Shown: positions 1 through 5,610 of the stretch, piece by piece
Layout: each line of letters opens with the position of its first letter
Numbering within the stretch: position 1 is the stretch's first letter
From: Acidobacteriota bacterium
GTDB taxonomy: Bacteria > Acidobacteriota > Terriglobia > Terriglobales > Acidobacteriaceae
Assembly (NCBI GenBank): GCA_021811745.1
Contig: JAJZNH010000302.1
Span: 1 to 5,944 of the forward strand
Direction of reading: 5' to 3'
DNA: 5,944 bases
The notes under the pieces: model-generated
The model's input: only the letters and a program-made list of their open reading frames with translations
What the model was told of the DNA's origin: nothing
Database searches by the model: none
Translations under genes and position numbers: made by a program

Positions 1-458
1 CCCGGAACGCGCGTGATGCGCTCGAAGGTGCCCGCGTCCACGGCATCCATGCTCACCGTGACCCGGTCCAGCCCCGCGGCCTTCAGCGGCACGGCCAGCC
101 CATCCAGCAGGTGTCCGTTGGTGGTGAGCGCCAGCTCCAGCGGTTCGCCCCACTGCGTGCGCAAGGCGGCCAGTTCTTTTACCAGCTCCACCAGCCCGCG
201 CCGCAGCAGCGGTTCGCCGCCTGTCAGGCGCACCTTGGTGATGCCCAGACCCACAAACATCCGGATCAGCCGCAGATACTCCTCAATGCTCAGCTCGGGA
301 TATTGCGCGCCGCCATCGCCCGTACGGCAGTAGATGCACTTGTAATTGCAGCGGTCGGTGATCGAGACACGCAGATCGTGAATCACGCGCCCATGGCTGT
401 CGGTCAGCCGCGCATTGCGCGCCGCCGCAGGAGAAGCGGTAAGGGAAGCAACAGCCAT
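1..458 (-). CDS. moaA: GTP 3',8-cyclase MoaA, N-terminal part (cut by window start)
   Basis: Radical-SAM enzyme that converts GTP to 3',8-cyclo-dihydro-GTP, the first step of molybdenum cofactor synthesis in the cytoplasm. The 152 visible residues carry the radical-SAM cluster motif CNYKCIYC (C37, C41, C44) after the typical lead-in LRVSITDR, then LTGGEPLLR (78-86, SAM binding), LTTNG (111-115) and SMDA (136-139). The C-terminal half, with the second iron-sulfur cluster and GTP site, lies outside the window. The ATG at 458 is chosen because GAGAAG sits 5 bases upstream and a TGA lies in frame four codons upstream; a GTG at 464 is a weaker alternative. The residues after the third cysteine read RTG, whereas many MoaA proteins have MP there. 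Family assignment is firm; the distinction from other MoaA-like radical-SAM proteins rests on the N-terminal half only. Confidence 0.93.
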   Translation of the reverse strand, partial: MAVASLTASPAAARNARLTDSHGRVIHDLRVSITDRCNYKCIYCRTGDGGAQYPELSIEEYLRLIRMFVGLGITKVRLTGGEPLLRRGLVELVKELAALRTQWGEPLELALTTNGHLLDGLAVPLKAAGLDRVTVSMDAVDAGTFERITRVP

Positions 459-618
459 CGGCACTTCTCAGACTATACCGTTCTGTGCGGTCATGCAGCC
501 GGAGGCGCGGCTGCGCGTCCACTGGCCTCAGGTTCCTAGACAACAAACCTGTCCCCCAAAGGCCGGCTTGGGAAAAGGTCTCCCGCGATCCCCCGCAATT
601 CGGGCAAGCGATGTCAGC

Positions 619-897
619 CTAGTCGATGCGCGGTGTTCCCTTGCGCAAAACCAGTCCCGTGACGCCGAAAATCGCAACCATGATGATGGCTAAAAAGAAA
701 TAATAGGCCATGGGATGGGCCCAGCCCGGTGAGTATTGCAGATCCTGCCCCACCCACAGCAGCAGAACACAGGACAGCACCGTGAATTGACCGGCGATTA
801 CCAGGAAGGTATGCCCCAGTTCGCGCCGTTTGTCCAGCGCCTCCACCTGGTCTGGAGTCAGATTGCGCTCTTCGGGGGGAAGTAGGGTGTTTGCCAT
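619..897 (-). CDS. Small two-helix membrane protein of unknown function
   Basis: A 92-residue protein I do not recognise. It has a polar, charged N-terminus (1-29, rich in E, R and K), a first hydrophobic helix at about 30-50, a short loop with Q-D-L-Q-Y-S-P-G-W, a second hydrophobic helix at about 64-84, and a short basic tail ending R-K-G-T-P-R-I-D. This predicts a helical hairpin in the inner membrane with both ends on one side, probably cytoplasmic. The ATG at 897 is preferred over an in-frame start at 960 because AAGGAG lies 6 bases upstream and the extra 21 residues would be arginine-rich and unlike the rest. It lies between the nitroreductase gene (187 bases upstream) and moaA (160 bases downstream) on the same strand, so co-transcription is possible but not shown. 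No catalytic motif is visible. Confidence 0.8.
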   Translation of the reverse strand: MANTLLPPEERNLTPDQVEALDKRRELGHTFLVIAGQFTVLSCVLLLWVGQDLQYSPGWAHPMAYYFFLAIIMVAIFGVTGLVLRKGTPRID

Positions 898-975
898 GGG
901 TTTCTCCTTGCGGGCTCTGCCGCTTGACCTCCGAGCCCGCGGCTCACATCCTCGATTCAATCACATCCGCAACCT

Positions 976-1006
976 CCGGCGCCAGCCTAAAAGTGCTGGC
1001 CGCCGG
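976..1006. other. Strong bulged hairpin between nitroreductase and membrane-protein genes
   Basis: CCGGCGCCAGC (976-986) pairs with GCTGGCCGCCGG (995-1006), giving 11 base pairs with a single bulged C at 1001 and an 8-base loop CTAAAAGT. It lies 79 bases past the nitroreductase stop and 79 bases before the next ATG. No T-tract follows on either strand, so it is not a textbook intrinsic terminator. It could be a U-tract-poor terminator, an RNA-processing or stability element, or one copy of a dispersed palindromic repeat. Confidence 0.5.
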
Positions 1007-1084
1007 CGGGATCTTCGTTGCCCGGCGCGGTTCTGGGGCCCGGTCACGAGCTTTGTGTCTCCCTCCGTGTCCCTGTGGACGGCC

Positions 1085-1726
1085 TTACCGCGGCGGGTAG
1101 CCGACCGATTGCCCGTAGAGCAATTGCCGGTCCGAGGCCAGCTTCAGCGTTGCGGCCGCCTCCTGGCCGTGGAGCACGTAGAACCAGGCGTTCAGCCTCT
1201 CCGAAGCGGCAAACAGATACACGTTCTGGCCGATGAATCCCACGTCCACCTGCGCGAAGCGGTCGTTTACCGGAGCCACATACACCAGGGTAACCGCGGC
1301 GTGCGCAGCCGCACCTGGACCGATCTTGCCCCGAACATCCCCGGCCACGACCGGCCGCAGCAGGTTCCGCTCCGCGTCGTAGAGGTACACACCCTGCGGA
1401 AGAACAACCTCGATCTCGATGTCCTGGCTATTCATGGCCGAGGGTGCGGTGCGGCCCATCCCCGGCATCACCGAGCGCGGACGGTTCACACCAAATGCCG
1501 CCCAGAGCAGGTTCGAGAGCGTTTGCTTGTCTAGCGCCTGCTCCCGGAACGCGCGTGTGGTCTTGCGATGGGCAAGCGCCTGCATCAAAGGCATTCCCCC
1601 GCCCGTCTCCGGCTTGGGCAGTGTAATCGGCACCTGCTGGCAGAGGACGGGTGCGGACCATGCAACCGAGACCAACCCCAACAGCACCGCCAGGGCGCTA
1701 CGTGAAAAACGGCCTGAGATGGACAT
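1085..1726 (-). CDS. Exported SagB/ThcOx-type nitroreductase-family oxidoreductase
   Basis: A 213-residue protein of the FMN-dependent nitroreductase superfamily, closest in pattern to the short stand-alone SagB/ThcOx-like dehydrogenases. Residues 1-30 form a signal peptide: basic start, hydrophobic core ALAVLLGLVSVAW, then a probable type I cleavage region around S-A-P-V-L-C-Q. C29 follows PVL, a poor lipobox, so a lipoprotein is unlikely. Family landmarks are MPLMQALAHRKTTRAF (45-60, early flavin-binding arginines), LLWAAFGVNRP (73-83), RTAPSAMNSQ (92-101), GVYLYD (112-117), DVGFIGQNVYLFAASERLNAW (161-181) and GQSVGYP (205-211). GAGGAGGAAGC directly before the ATG is a strong ribosome site. 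No peptide-modifying partner gene, as in true sag clusters, is nearby. The substrate is unknown; a periplasmic flavin oxidoreductase is the likely role. Confidence 0.85.
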   Translation of the reverse strand: MSISGRFSRSALAVLLGLVSVAWSAPVLCQQVPITLPKPETGGGMPLMQALAHRKTTRAFREQALDKQTLSNLLWAAFGVNRPRSVMPGMGRTAPSAMNSQDIEIEVVLPQGVYLYDAERNLLRPVVAGDVRGKIGPGAAAHAAVTLVYVAPVNDRFAQVDVGFIGQNVYLFAASERLNAWFYVLHGQEAAATLKLASDRQLLYGQSVGYPPR

Positions 1727-1745
1727 GCTTCCTCCTCGAAAAGTC

Positions 1746-1775
1746 GGGGTTACGCACCCCTGCCTCCCGAGGGAG
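1746..1775. promoter_or_regulatory. Small tandem stem-loops in the leader of the nitroreductase gene
   Basis: Two short perfect stems lie 20-50 bases upstream of the nitroreductase ATG: GGGGT/ACCCC with a 5-base loop (1746-1760) and CTCCC/GGGAG with a 2-base loop (1764-1775). Further upstream the minus strand reads TTATTCATACTATGTATC, an AT-rich island that could hold the promoter, but no convincing -35 box matches it. The stems are short, so a regulatory role is speculative. Confidence 0.25.
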
Positions 1776-1852
1776 TGCCCGTGAGGGGAAGATACATAGT
1801 ATGAATAAGCCCCACGCCGATGCGGAACGACTGCCGGCCCGCATACCGCCGC

Positions 1853-2131
1853 TCAATCCGCCAGAAAGGCCAGCGACTGCAGCGTCGTGATCTCGAACGG
1901 CTTGCGGCAACGGATATTTGCGCAAGACAACTTGTCGTCGCGCCGGACCATATAGGACTGCGCCTTGGCGAACCGCGCCCGGTCCCGCTCGTTGGCGCCC
2001 CGCGGCAACTCGGCTCGCTTCCGCCGCACCACCCAAGTCACCTTGTATTCGCCTGCCTGTCCGCACTTAGGGCAGGTCAGCGTGTGTGTGCGCTGCTCAG
2101 TCGTCTCGTTGAAAAAATCCCGCTCTTCCAT
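1853..2131 (-). CDS. Small zinc-ribbon-like protein, function unknown
   Basis: A 92-residue protein with two cysteine pairs, CPKC (C20, C23) and CANIRC (C70, C75), separated by 46 residues. This spacing fits a split four-cysteine zinc site formed by two knuckles. The segment between is strongly basic (VVRRKRAELPRG, ERDRARFAKA, MVRR), and the C-terminus KPFEITTLQSLAFLAD is more hydrophobic. The composition would suit RNA, DNA or protein binding, but no named family is recognised. The ATG at 2131 is the first possible start in the open frame; no ATG, GTG or TTG occurs in the ten codons upstream, and the ribosome site is weak. It diverges from the small basic ORF starting at 2236. The next gene downstream on the same strand is the nitroreductase, 126 bases away. 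Confidence 0.72.
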   Translation of the reverse strand: MEERDFFNETTEQRTHTLTCPKCGQAGEYKVTWVVRRKRAELPRGANERDRARFAKAQSYMVRRDDKLSCANIRCRKPFEITTLQSLAFLAD

Positions 2132-2161
2132 CGTTCGTTGGCCCCCCCATCCGTTCGCCCG

Positions 2162-2206
2162 GCGGCGAAGAGGCGCCGCTGGGAATCCCGGAGCACTTTC
2201 GCTCCG
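2162..2206. promoter_or_regulatory. Two adjacent hairpins between divergent small genes
   Basis: GCGGCG (2162-2167) pairs with CGCCGC (2174-2179) around a 6-base loop, and CGGAGC (2189-2194) pairs with GCTCCG (2201-2206) around ACTTTC. Both lie in the 104 bases between the divergent starts at 2131 and 2236. An AT-richer patch, GATTTATCTCATACTCATC (2211-2229), follows and may hold promoter elements for either side, but no good -35/-10 pair was found. Confidence 0.3.
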
Positions 2207-2235
2207 ACCGGATTTATCTCATACTCATCCTTGCG

Positions 2236-2406
2236 GTGACGAAACGCAAGCCAAGCCGGTTTTCGGCCACAAAGGCCGTCAAGGCCAACGCCCGTGAACG
2301 CGTCGGCCAGCCCAAGCCCGCCCGCGCCATCCAGACCACGCCCCGCCTCGGCCGCGAGGCCAAGCACAAGCCCAAGCTCGGAGACCTGATCCGCGAACAG
2401 CAATAG
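2236..2406 (+). CDS. Short basic protein, unknown function
   Basis: A 56-codon frame from GTG (2236) to TAG (2404-2406). The protein starts VTKRKPSRFSATKAVKANAR and ends with H-K-P-K-L-G-D-L-I-R-E-Q-Q; 16 of 56 residues are K or R against 4 acidic. By my count 47 of 56 codons end in G or C, a coding signature in this genome, and the amino-acid pattern looks protein-like with no low-complexity run. There is no ATG in the frame (open from 2113), and no clear Shine-Dalgarno site precedes the GTG, so the start is uncertain; a leaderless message is possible. A nucleic-acid-binding or ribosome-associated role would suit the composition but is a guess. It converges on the deaminase gene, whose stop is 25 bases away. 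Confidence 0.6.
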   Translation: MTKRKPSRFSATKAVKANARERVGQPKPARAIQTTPRLGREAKHKPKLGDLIREQQ

Positions 2407-2430
2407 CGCCCTCGCTCCGCGCTGCCGTGT

Positions 2431-3450
2431 TCATTCCTGCGCAGCATCGACCCGCTCCAACCACGCAGCCTTTTGCGCATTCGGAAGGAAGCTGGCGCGG
2501 AAGGAGTTGGCGGCGAGCCGTCGAAGCTCCTCGCGGGTAAAGCCCTGCTCCGTGTGGGCGAGCAGGTATTCGTTGGCCAGATCGGAGGCGAAGAAGGCCG
2601 GATCGTCGGAGTTGAGCGTGACCAGCAGGCCGCGGTCGAAGTAGCGGCGCAGGGGATGGGCGGCGAAGGAGGCGCAGACGCCGGTGCGGACGTTGGAGCT
2701 AGGGTTGAGCTCGAGCGGCGTGCTCCGCGCCTTCAGGTCTTGTAGGAGATCTTCGTCATCGCCGGCCGATACAGCATGGCCAATGCGCTCAGAGCCGATG
2801 GCAAGCGCCTCCCAGATGGCCTCGGCGCCGGTGGTTTCGCCGGCATGGTTGGTCAGGCGAAGGCCGGCGGCCCGCGCCTGTGCGTAAAGGCTGCGGAAGG
2901 GCTCTGACCCGCAACGGCGCTCGTCGCCGCCCAGCCCGATGGCGACGATGGAGGAGTGGTTCGAACGGAACTCTGCGGCCTTCAAGAAGACCCGTTCAGC
3001 CTCCTCGACCGGGAAGTGGCGGACGGCGTCGAAGATCCAGTAGAGCGAGAGGCCAAGCTCGGCGGCGGCGCGCAGCCGGGCGCGTTCCAGCGCGGCAAAA
3101 ATGGGATCGAAGGAAGCTGGATCGTGGTTGCGCCAGTGATAGACGACGCCCACGGCGATGAAGACCTCGGCGTGAACGACTCCCTGGGTGGCGAGCTGCT
3201 GCATCATGCGCCATGCAGCCAGCTCGTAGTCCTCCGGCGCGACCAGGCGCGCGGTGACCGCCTTGAACGCCTCAAGAAAACCGCTGAAATCGGTGAATTG
3301 GTAGAGGGCTTCGGCCTCTTGGAGCAGGATGGGACGGGCGTCGTGACGGGCGCTGAGCTCGACCAAGGTAGAAGGAAGGATCGTGCCTTCGAGGTGGAGA
3401 TGCAGTTCAGCCTTGGGGAGGCGGCGGATGAATTCCTGAATAGACGGCAC
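2431..3450 (-). CDS. Adenosine deaminase-superfamily enzyme (adenosine or aminodeoxyfutalosine deaminase)
   Basis: A 339-residue zinc-dependent amidohydrolase of the adenosine/AMP deaminase family. The visible site is complete: HLHLEG (H17, H19 metal ligands), HAGET (H202 ligand, E205 catalytic acid), ERIGHA (H225) and LNSDDP (D282 metal, D283), with SSNV at 251-254. Length is normal for the family. Classical adenosine deaminases usually read G-x-D-L-A-G-D-E near residue 175; here it is IGLGGDE (171-177). Together with HAGETTGAEAIWEAL and SDDPAFFASDLANEY, this resembles the actinobacterial-type members that deaminate aminodeoxyfutalosine in menaquinone synthesis. Substrate is therefore open, and no symbol is given. 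The start is GTG at 3450, the only one possible because TAG lies four codons upstream; it has no clear ribosome site. It follows the transporter gene by 54 bases, which contain the stems TTGGG/CCCAA (3464-3478) and CTTTG/CAAAG (3483-3494). Confidence 0.9.
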   Translation of the reverse strand: MPSIQEFIRRLPKAELHLHLEGTILPSTLVELSARHDARPILLQEAEALYQFTDFSGFLEAFKAVTARLVAPEDYELAAWRMMQQLATQGVVHAEVFIAVGVVYHWRNHDPASFDPIFAALERARLRAAAELGLSLYWIFDAVRHFPVEEAERVFLKAAEFRSNHSSIVAIGLGGDERRCGSEPFRSLYAQARAAGLRLTNHAGETTGAEAIWEALAIGSERIGHAVSAGDDEDLLQDLKARSTPLELNPSSNVRTGVCASFAAHPLRRYFDRGLLVTLNSDDPAFFASDLANEYLLAHTEQGFTREELRRLAANSFRASFLPNAQKAAWLERVDAAQE

Positions 3451-3504
3451 GTGATCAGTCTAATTGGGCCCCACCCAACGAGCTTTGCACAAAGAATCCG
3501 ATGG

Positions 3505-5055
3505 TTACCGCGGCTTGGCGAACTCCGAGCGGTGCCGGCTGTAGAAGAAGTAGACAAAGAGCCCGATGATGAGCCAGACGAAGAAGCGAACCCAGGTTAT
3601 GACTTCAAGGCCCATCATGAGGACCACGCAGAAAACGACGCTCAGAACAGGAAAGACGGGGCCCAGAGGGACGCGAAAGCCGCGATGGCGTTCGGGCTCT
3701 CGATAGCGGAGGATGAGCACGCCGATCGAGACCAGGGAGAAGGCGAAAAGGGTGCCGATGTTGGAGAGGTCGGCCACGGTGCCGATGTCGAGCAAGCCGG
3801 CGGGGATGGCGACCACGAAGCCGGCCACCCAGGTGGAGACCGCGGGGGTGCGGAACTGAGCATGGATGCGGCCGAAGACCGAGGGAAGCAGGCCGTCACG
3901 GGACATGGAGAACCAGATGCGCGCCTGGCCGAGCTGATACACGAGGATCGAGGAGATCATGCCCAGCAGCGCGCCGAGCAGGACGAAGAGGTGGACCCAG
4001 TGGAGCTCGCCGCCGCCGTACTCGATCGAGAGGCGCCGCAGGGAGTTGACCACCGGCGCGGCGTCGCCCGCGAGCGATTGCCAGGGAACGATGCCGCTGA
4101 GCACAATGGCCACGCCGCTATAGAGAATCGCGCAGGCGGCCAGGGTGGCGAGGATGCCGATCGGCATGTCGCGCTGGGGATTGCGGCACTCCTCGGCGGC
4201 GGTGGAGACAGAGTCGAAGCCGATGTAGGTGAAGAAGATGATAGAACCGCCCGTGAGCACGCCCGTCCAGCCGTTGGGCATGAAGGGATGCCAGTAATGC
4301 GGCTTGACGAAGCTGCCAGCGACGAAGATGAAGACCAGAATAGCCGCCAACTTGACCAAAACGAGGATATTGTTGGTGCGCGCCGACTCCCGGATGCCGC
4401 GGACCAGCACCACAGTGAGCAGCATGACGATCAGGAAGGCGGGAATATTGAAGCCGAAGTGCCAGCCGGGCGGGTAAAGGGTGTGCCCCTCGAAGTCCTG
4501 CATGCCGGTGGGTAGATAGGCCGGCGAAATCCACATCAGCGGTGGATGAAGGCCGAACCATGACATCAGGTCCACGATGTGCGCGGCAAAGCCCACGCTG
4601 ACGCTCATGTTTGAAAAGGCGTACTCCAGAATGAGGTCCCAGCCGATGATCCAGGCCACGAGTTCGCCCATGGTGGCGTAGGTGTACGTGTACGCCGAGC
4701 CGGCAATGGGAATCATGGAGGCCAGTTCGGCATAGCACAGGCCGGTGAAGGCGCAGACCACGGCGACCAGCACCATCGAGAGCGCCAGGGCTGGTCCGGC
4801 GCCGGGACGCCCATCCATGGCTGTGTGCCGCAGCAGGTAGTGAACAAGAGGCGTGTTGGCGATCGAGGGCGTCTCGAAGCGCTGACCGGCCATCGCGGTG
4901 CCGATGACCGTGAAGATGCCAGAGCCGATAACCGCGCCGATGCCGAGTGCGGTGAGCGACCACGGTCCAAGGGTCTTGCGCAGCGCGTGCTCGGGCTCCT
5001 CCGACTCGCGGATGAGCTTGTCAATCGACTTGCGGGCGAGGAACTGGCTGGGCAT
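3505..5055 (-). CDS. APC-superfamily amino acid permease, CAT type
   Basis: A 516-residue inner-membrane transporter of the amino acid-polyamine-organocation superfamily, cationic amino acid transporter branch (YfnA-like). Hallmarks are the TM1 motif GIGAVIGSGIF (38-48), YAELASMIPIAGSAYTYTYA (108-127), the TM7-8 loop FFTYIGFDSVSTAAEECRNP (274-293) with RDMPIG after it, SRDGLLP (385-391) and LSNIGTLFAFSLVSIGVLILR (430-450). About twelve hydrophobic segments can be counted. The loop between TM1 and TM2 (about 55-88) is longer than in many APC proteins, a feature shared by this branch. The substrate is probably one or more amino acids; a preference for cationic ones is family-level inference. 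The ATG at 5055 has TAA five codons upstream and no clear ribosome site. It probably shares a message with the deaminase gene downstream. Confidence 0.93.
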   Translation of the reverse strand: MPSQFLARKSIDKLIRESEEPEHALRKTLGPWSLTALGIGAVIGSGIFTVIGTAMAGQRFETPSIANTPLVHYLLRHTAMDGRPGAGPALALSMVLVAVVCAFTGLCYAELASMIPIAGSAYTYTYATMGELVAWIIGWDLILEYAFSNMSVSVGFAAHIVDLMSWFGLHPPLMWISPAYLPTGMQDFEGHTLYPPGWHFGFNIPAFLIVMLLTVVLVRGIRESARTNNILVLVKLAAILVFIFVAGSFVKPHYWHPFMPNGWTGVLTGGSIIFFTYIGFDSVSTAAEECRNPQRDMPIGILATLAACAILYSGVAIVLSGIVPWQSLAGDAAPVVNSLRRLSIEYGGGELHWVHLFVLLGALLGMISSILVYQLGQARIWFSMSRDGLLPSVFGRIHAQFRTPAVSTWVAGFVVAIPAGLLDIGTVADLSNIGTLFAFSLVSIGVLILRYREPERHRGFRVPLGPVFPVLSVVFCVVLMMGLEVITWVRFFVWLIIGLFVYFFYSRHRSEFAKPR

Positions 5056-5062
5056 GAACGAC

Positions 5063-5164
5063 AGCTTTTAGCTTCTAGCTCCCAGCTTCTAACTCATTCC
5101 GGTGAGACAATATCACTCGCTCCAGCGCGAAGGGCTAGTAGCTAGCGGCTAGAAGTTGGGAGCT
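5063..5164. repeat. Inverted pair of 7-base tandem repeat arrays
   Basis: The plus strand from 5063 reads in heptads AGCTTTT, AGCTTCT, AGCTCCC, AGCTTCT, AACTCAT. The minus strand from 5164 downward reads AGCTCCC, AACTTCT, AGCCGCT, AGCTACT, AGCCCTT. Both arrays fit a loose AGCTNCT consensus and point toward each other across about 32 bases. The inner core AGCTCCCAGCTTCTAAC (5077-5093) matches the reverse complement of 5148-5164 at 15 of 17 positions, so a long stem can form in RNA or single-stranded DNA. The element fills the gap between the small basic gene (stop at 5169) and the transporter start (5055), on their shared strand. Confidence 0.75.
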
Positions 5165-5168
5165 GCTT

Positions 5169-5324
5169 TTACCGTTTCGACTGGCCGCGGACCATCTTCT
5201 TCACTTTGCGCTTTTGCGAGCCGCGCGGGGTCGTGCGCTTGGCCTTCGGAGCGGCCTTCTTGCGCGCCGTGCGCTTGATCTTTTTGCGTTCCGCCTTATC
5301 AGCGATTTTCTTCGTATCGGCCAC
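5169..5324 (-). CDS. Very basic 51-residue protein, unknown function
   Basis: A short frame from GTG (5324) to TAA (5169). It begins VADTKKIADKAERKKIKRTA and ends G-Q-S-K-R; by count 15 lysines and 8 arginines out of 51 (45 percent) against 3 acidic residues, with no cysteine or aromatic residue. AGAGG lies 7 bases before the GTG, which favours that start over an in-frame ATG at 5342 (57 residues) that would place the ribosome site inside the gene. About 80 percent of codons end in G or C, as in the neighbouring genes. It resembles the lysine-rich tails of histone H1-like or ribosome-associated proteins; nucleic-acid binding is inferred from charge only. The inverted heptad repeat begins 5 bases past its stop, and the transporter gene follows on the same strand. 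Confidence 0.7.
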   Translation of the reverse strand: MADTKKIADKAERKKIKRTARKKAAPKAKRTTPRGSQKRKVKKMVRGQSKR

Positions 5325-5387
5325 CGTTAAACCTCTTTCCATTGAATCTCATCACGGCTGCCCGCGGTGCGGGCAAACGCAAAATTC

Positions 5388-5415
5388 ATCGTAACAGGGT
5401 TCGCTCGGGGGACAA
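5388..5415 (-). promoter_or_regulatory. Candidate sigma70-type promoter for the small basic protein gene
   Basis: On the minus strand TTGTCC (5415-5410) and TACGAT (5393-5388) are separated by 16 bases; each matches the consensus at 4 of 6 positions. The start of transcription would be near 5381, leaving a leader of about 57 bases that contains the GCCCGC hairpin at 5360-5374. Weak matches in GC-rich DNA are common, so this is tentative. Confidence 0.3.
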
Positions 5416-5522
5416 AGAGCGCCCGAGAACGGCCAACGTCACAGCCTGCTTCATCCATAAGTCCAGGATTTCCCCAATCTCTTAGGAGCCGGTTTGTCGC
5501 TATCTTTCAGGATGTTCAGATG

Positions 5523-5568
5523 TCAGCGCTGCGCTGATAAAACACGTTTCAGGCCGGCAATGCCGGCC
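5523..5568. other. Two adjacent perfect palindromes upstream of the lipoprotein promoter
   Basis: TCAGCGC/GCGCTGA (5523-5537) is a perfect 7-base-arm palindrome around one T, and GGCCGGC/GCCGGCC (5552-5568) is a perfect 7-base-pair stem with loop AAT. They are 14 bases apart and end 14 bases before the TTGACA box at 5583. Neither is followed by a T-tract. They may be protein-binding sites, copies of a dispersed palindromic repeat, or structure in a transcript entering from the left. Confidence 0.4.
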
Positions 5569-5582
5569 GGCCAGCCAGTCTG

Positions 5583-5610
5583 TTGACAACGGACCGGAGA
5601 TCGCTGTATT
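5583..5610 (+). promoter_or_regulatory. Candidate sigma70-type promoter for the lipoprotein gene
   Basis: A perfect -35 box TTGACA (5583-5588) is followed after 16 bases by TGTATT (5605-5610), 4 of 6 matches to the -10 consensus; TATTTA (5607-5612) at 18 bases is an alternative. Transcription would start near 5617, giving a leader of about 145 bases before the ATG at 5764. Confidence 0.45.

Noticed and set aside
472..477. TATAGT on the minus strand just upstream of moaA as a -10 box
   Set aside because: No acceptable -35 box at 16-18 bases, and the implied transcript would start inside or after the GAGAAG ribosome site, which conflicts with its use.
555..572. CCCAA/TTGGG stem after the two-helix membrane protein gene, as a terminator
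   Set aside because: Only five pairs around an 8-base loop, and no T-tract on the relevant strand.
830..1534. A 234-codon plus-strand frame opposite the nitroreductase and membrane-protein genes
   Set aside because: Arginine-rich composition without motifs; both genes beneath it have good ribosome sites and recognisable protein features.
1801..1890. A 29-codon plus-strand frame starting ATGAATAAG
   Set aside because: Very short, overlaps the end of the zinc-ribbon gene, weak ribosome site, and no protein-like pattern.
2956..4515. A 519-codon open frame on the plus strand, antisense to the deaminase and transporter genes
   Set aside because: Its product is an extreme run of D, E, G, H, R and Q with no domain, as expected from reading opposite hydrophobic transporter codons in GC-rich DNA. 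The minus-strand genes have unmistakable family motifs.
4118..4963. A 281-codon minus-strand frame within the transporter gene
   Set aside because: Rich in H, R and G, and overlaps the transporter coding sequence in another frame; a frame shadow.
5331..5391. A 20-codon upstream frame in the leader of the small basic gene (minus strand)
   Set aside because: It has no ribosome site and no repeated regulatory codons typical of an attenuation leader peptide.
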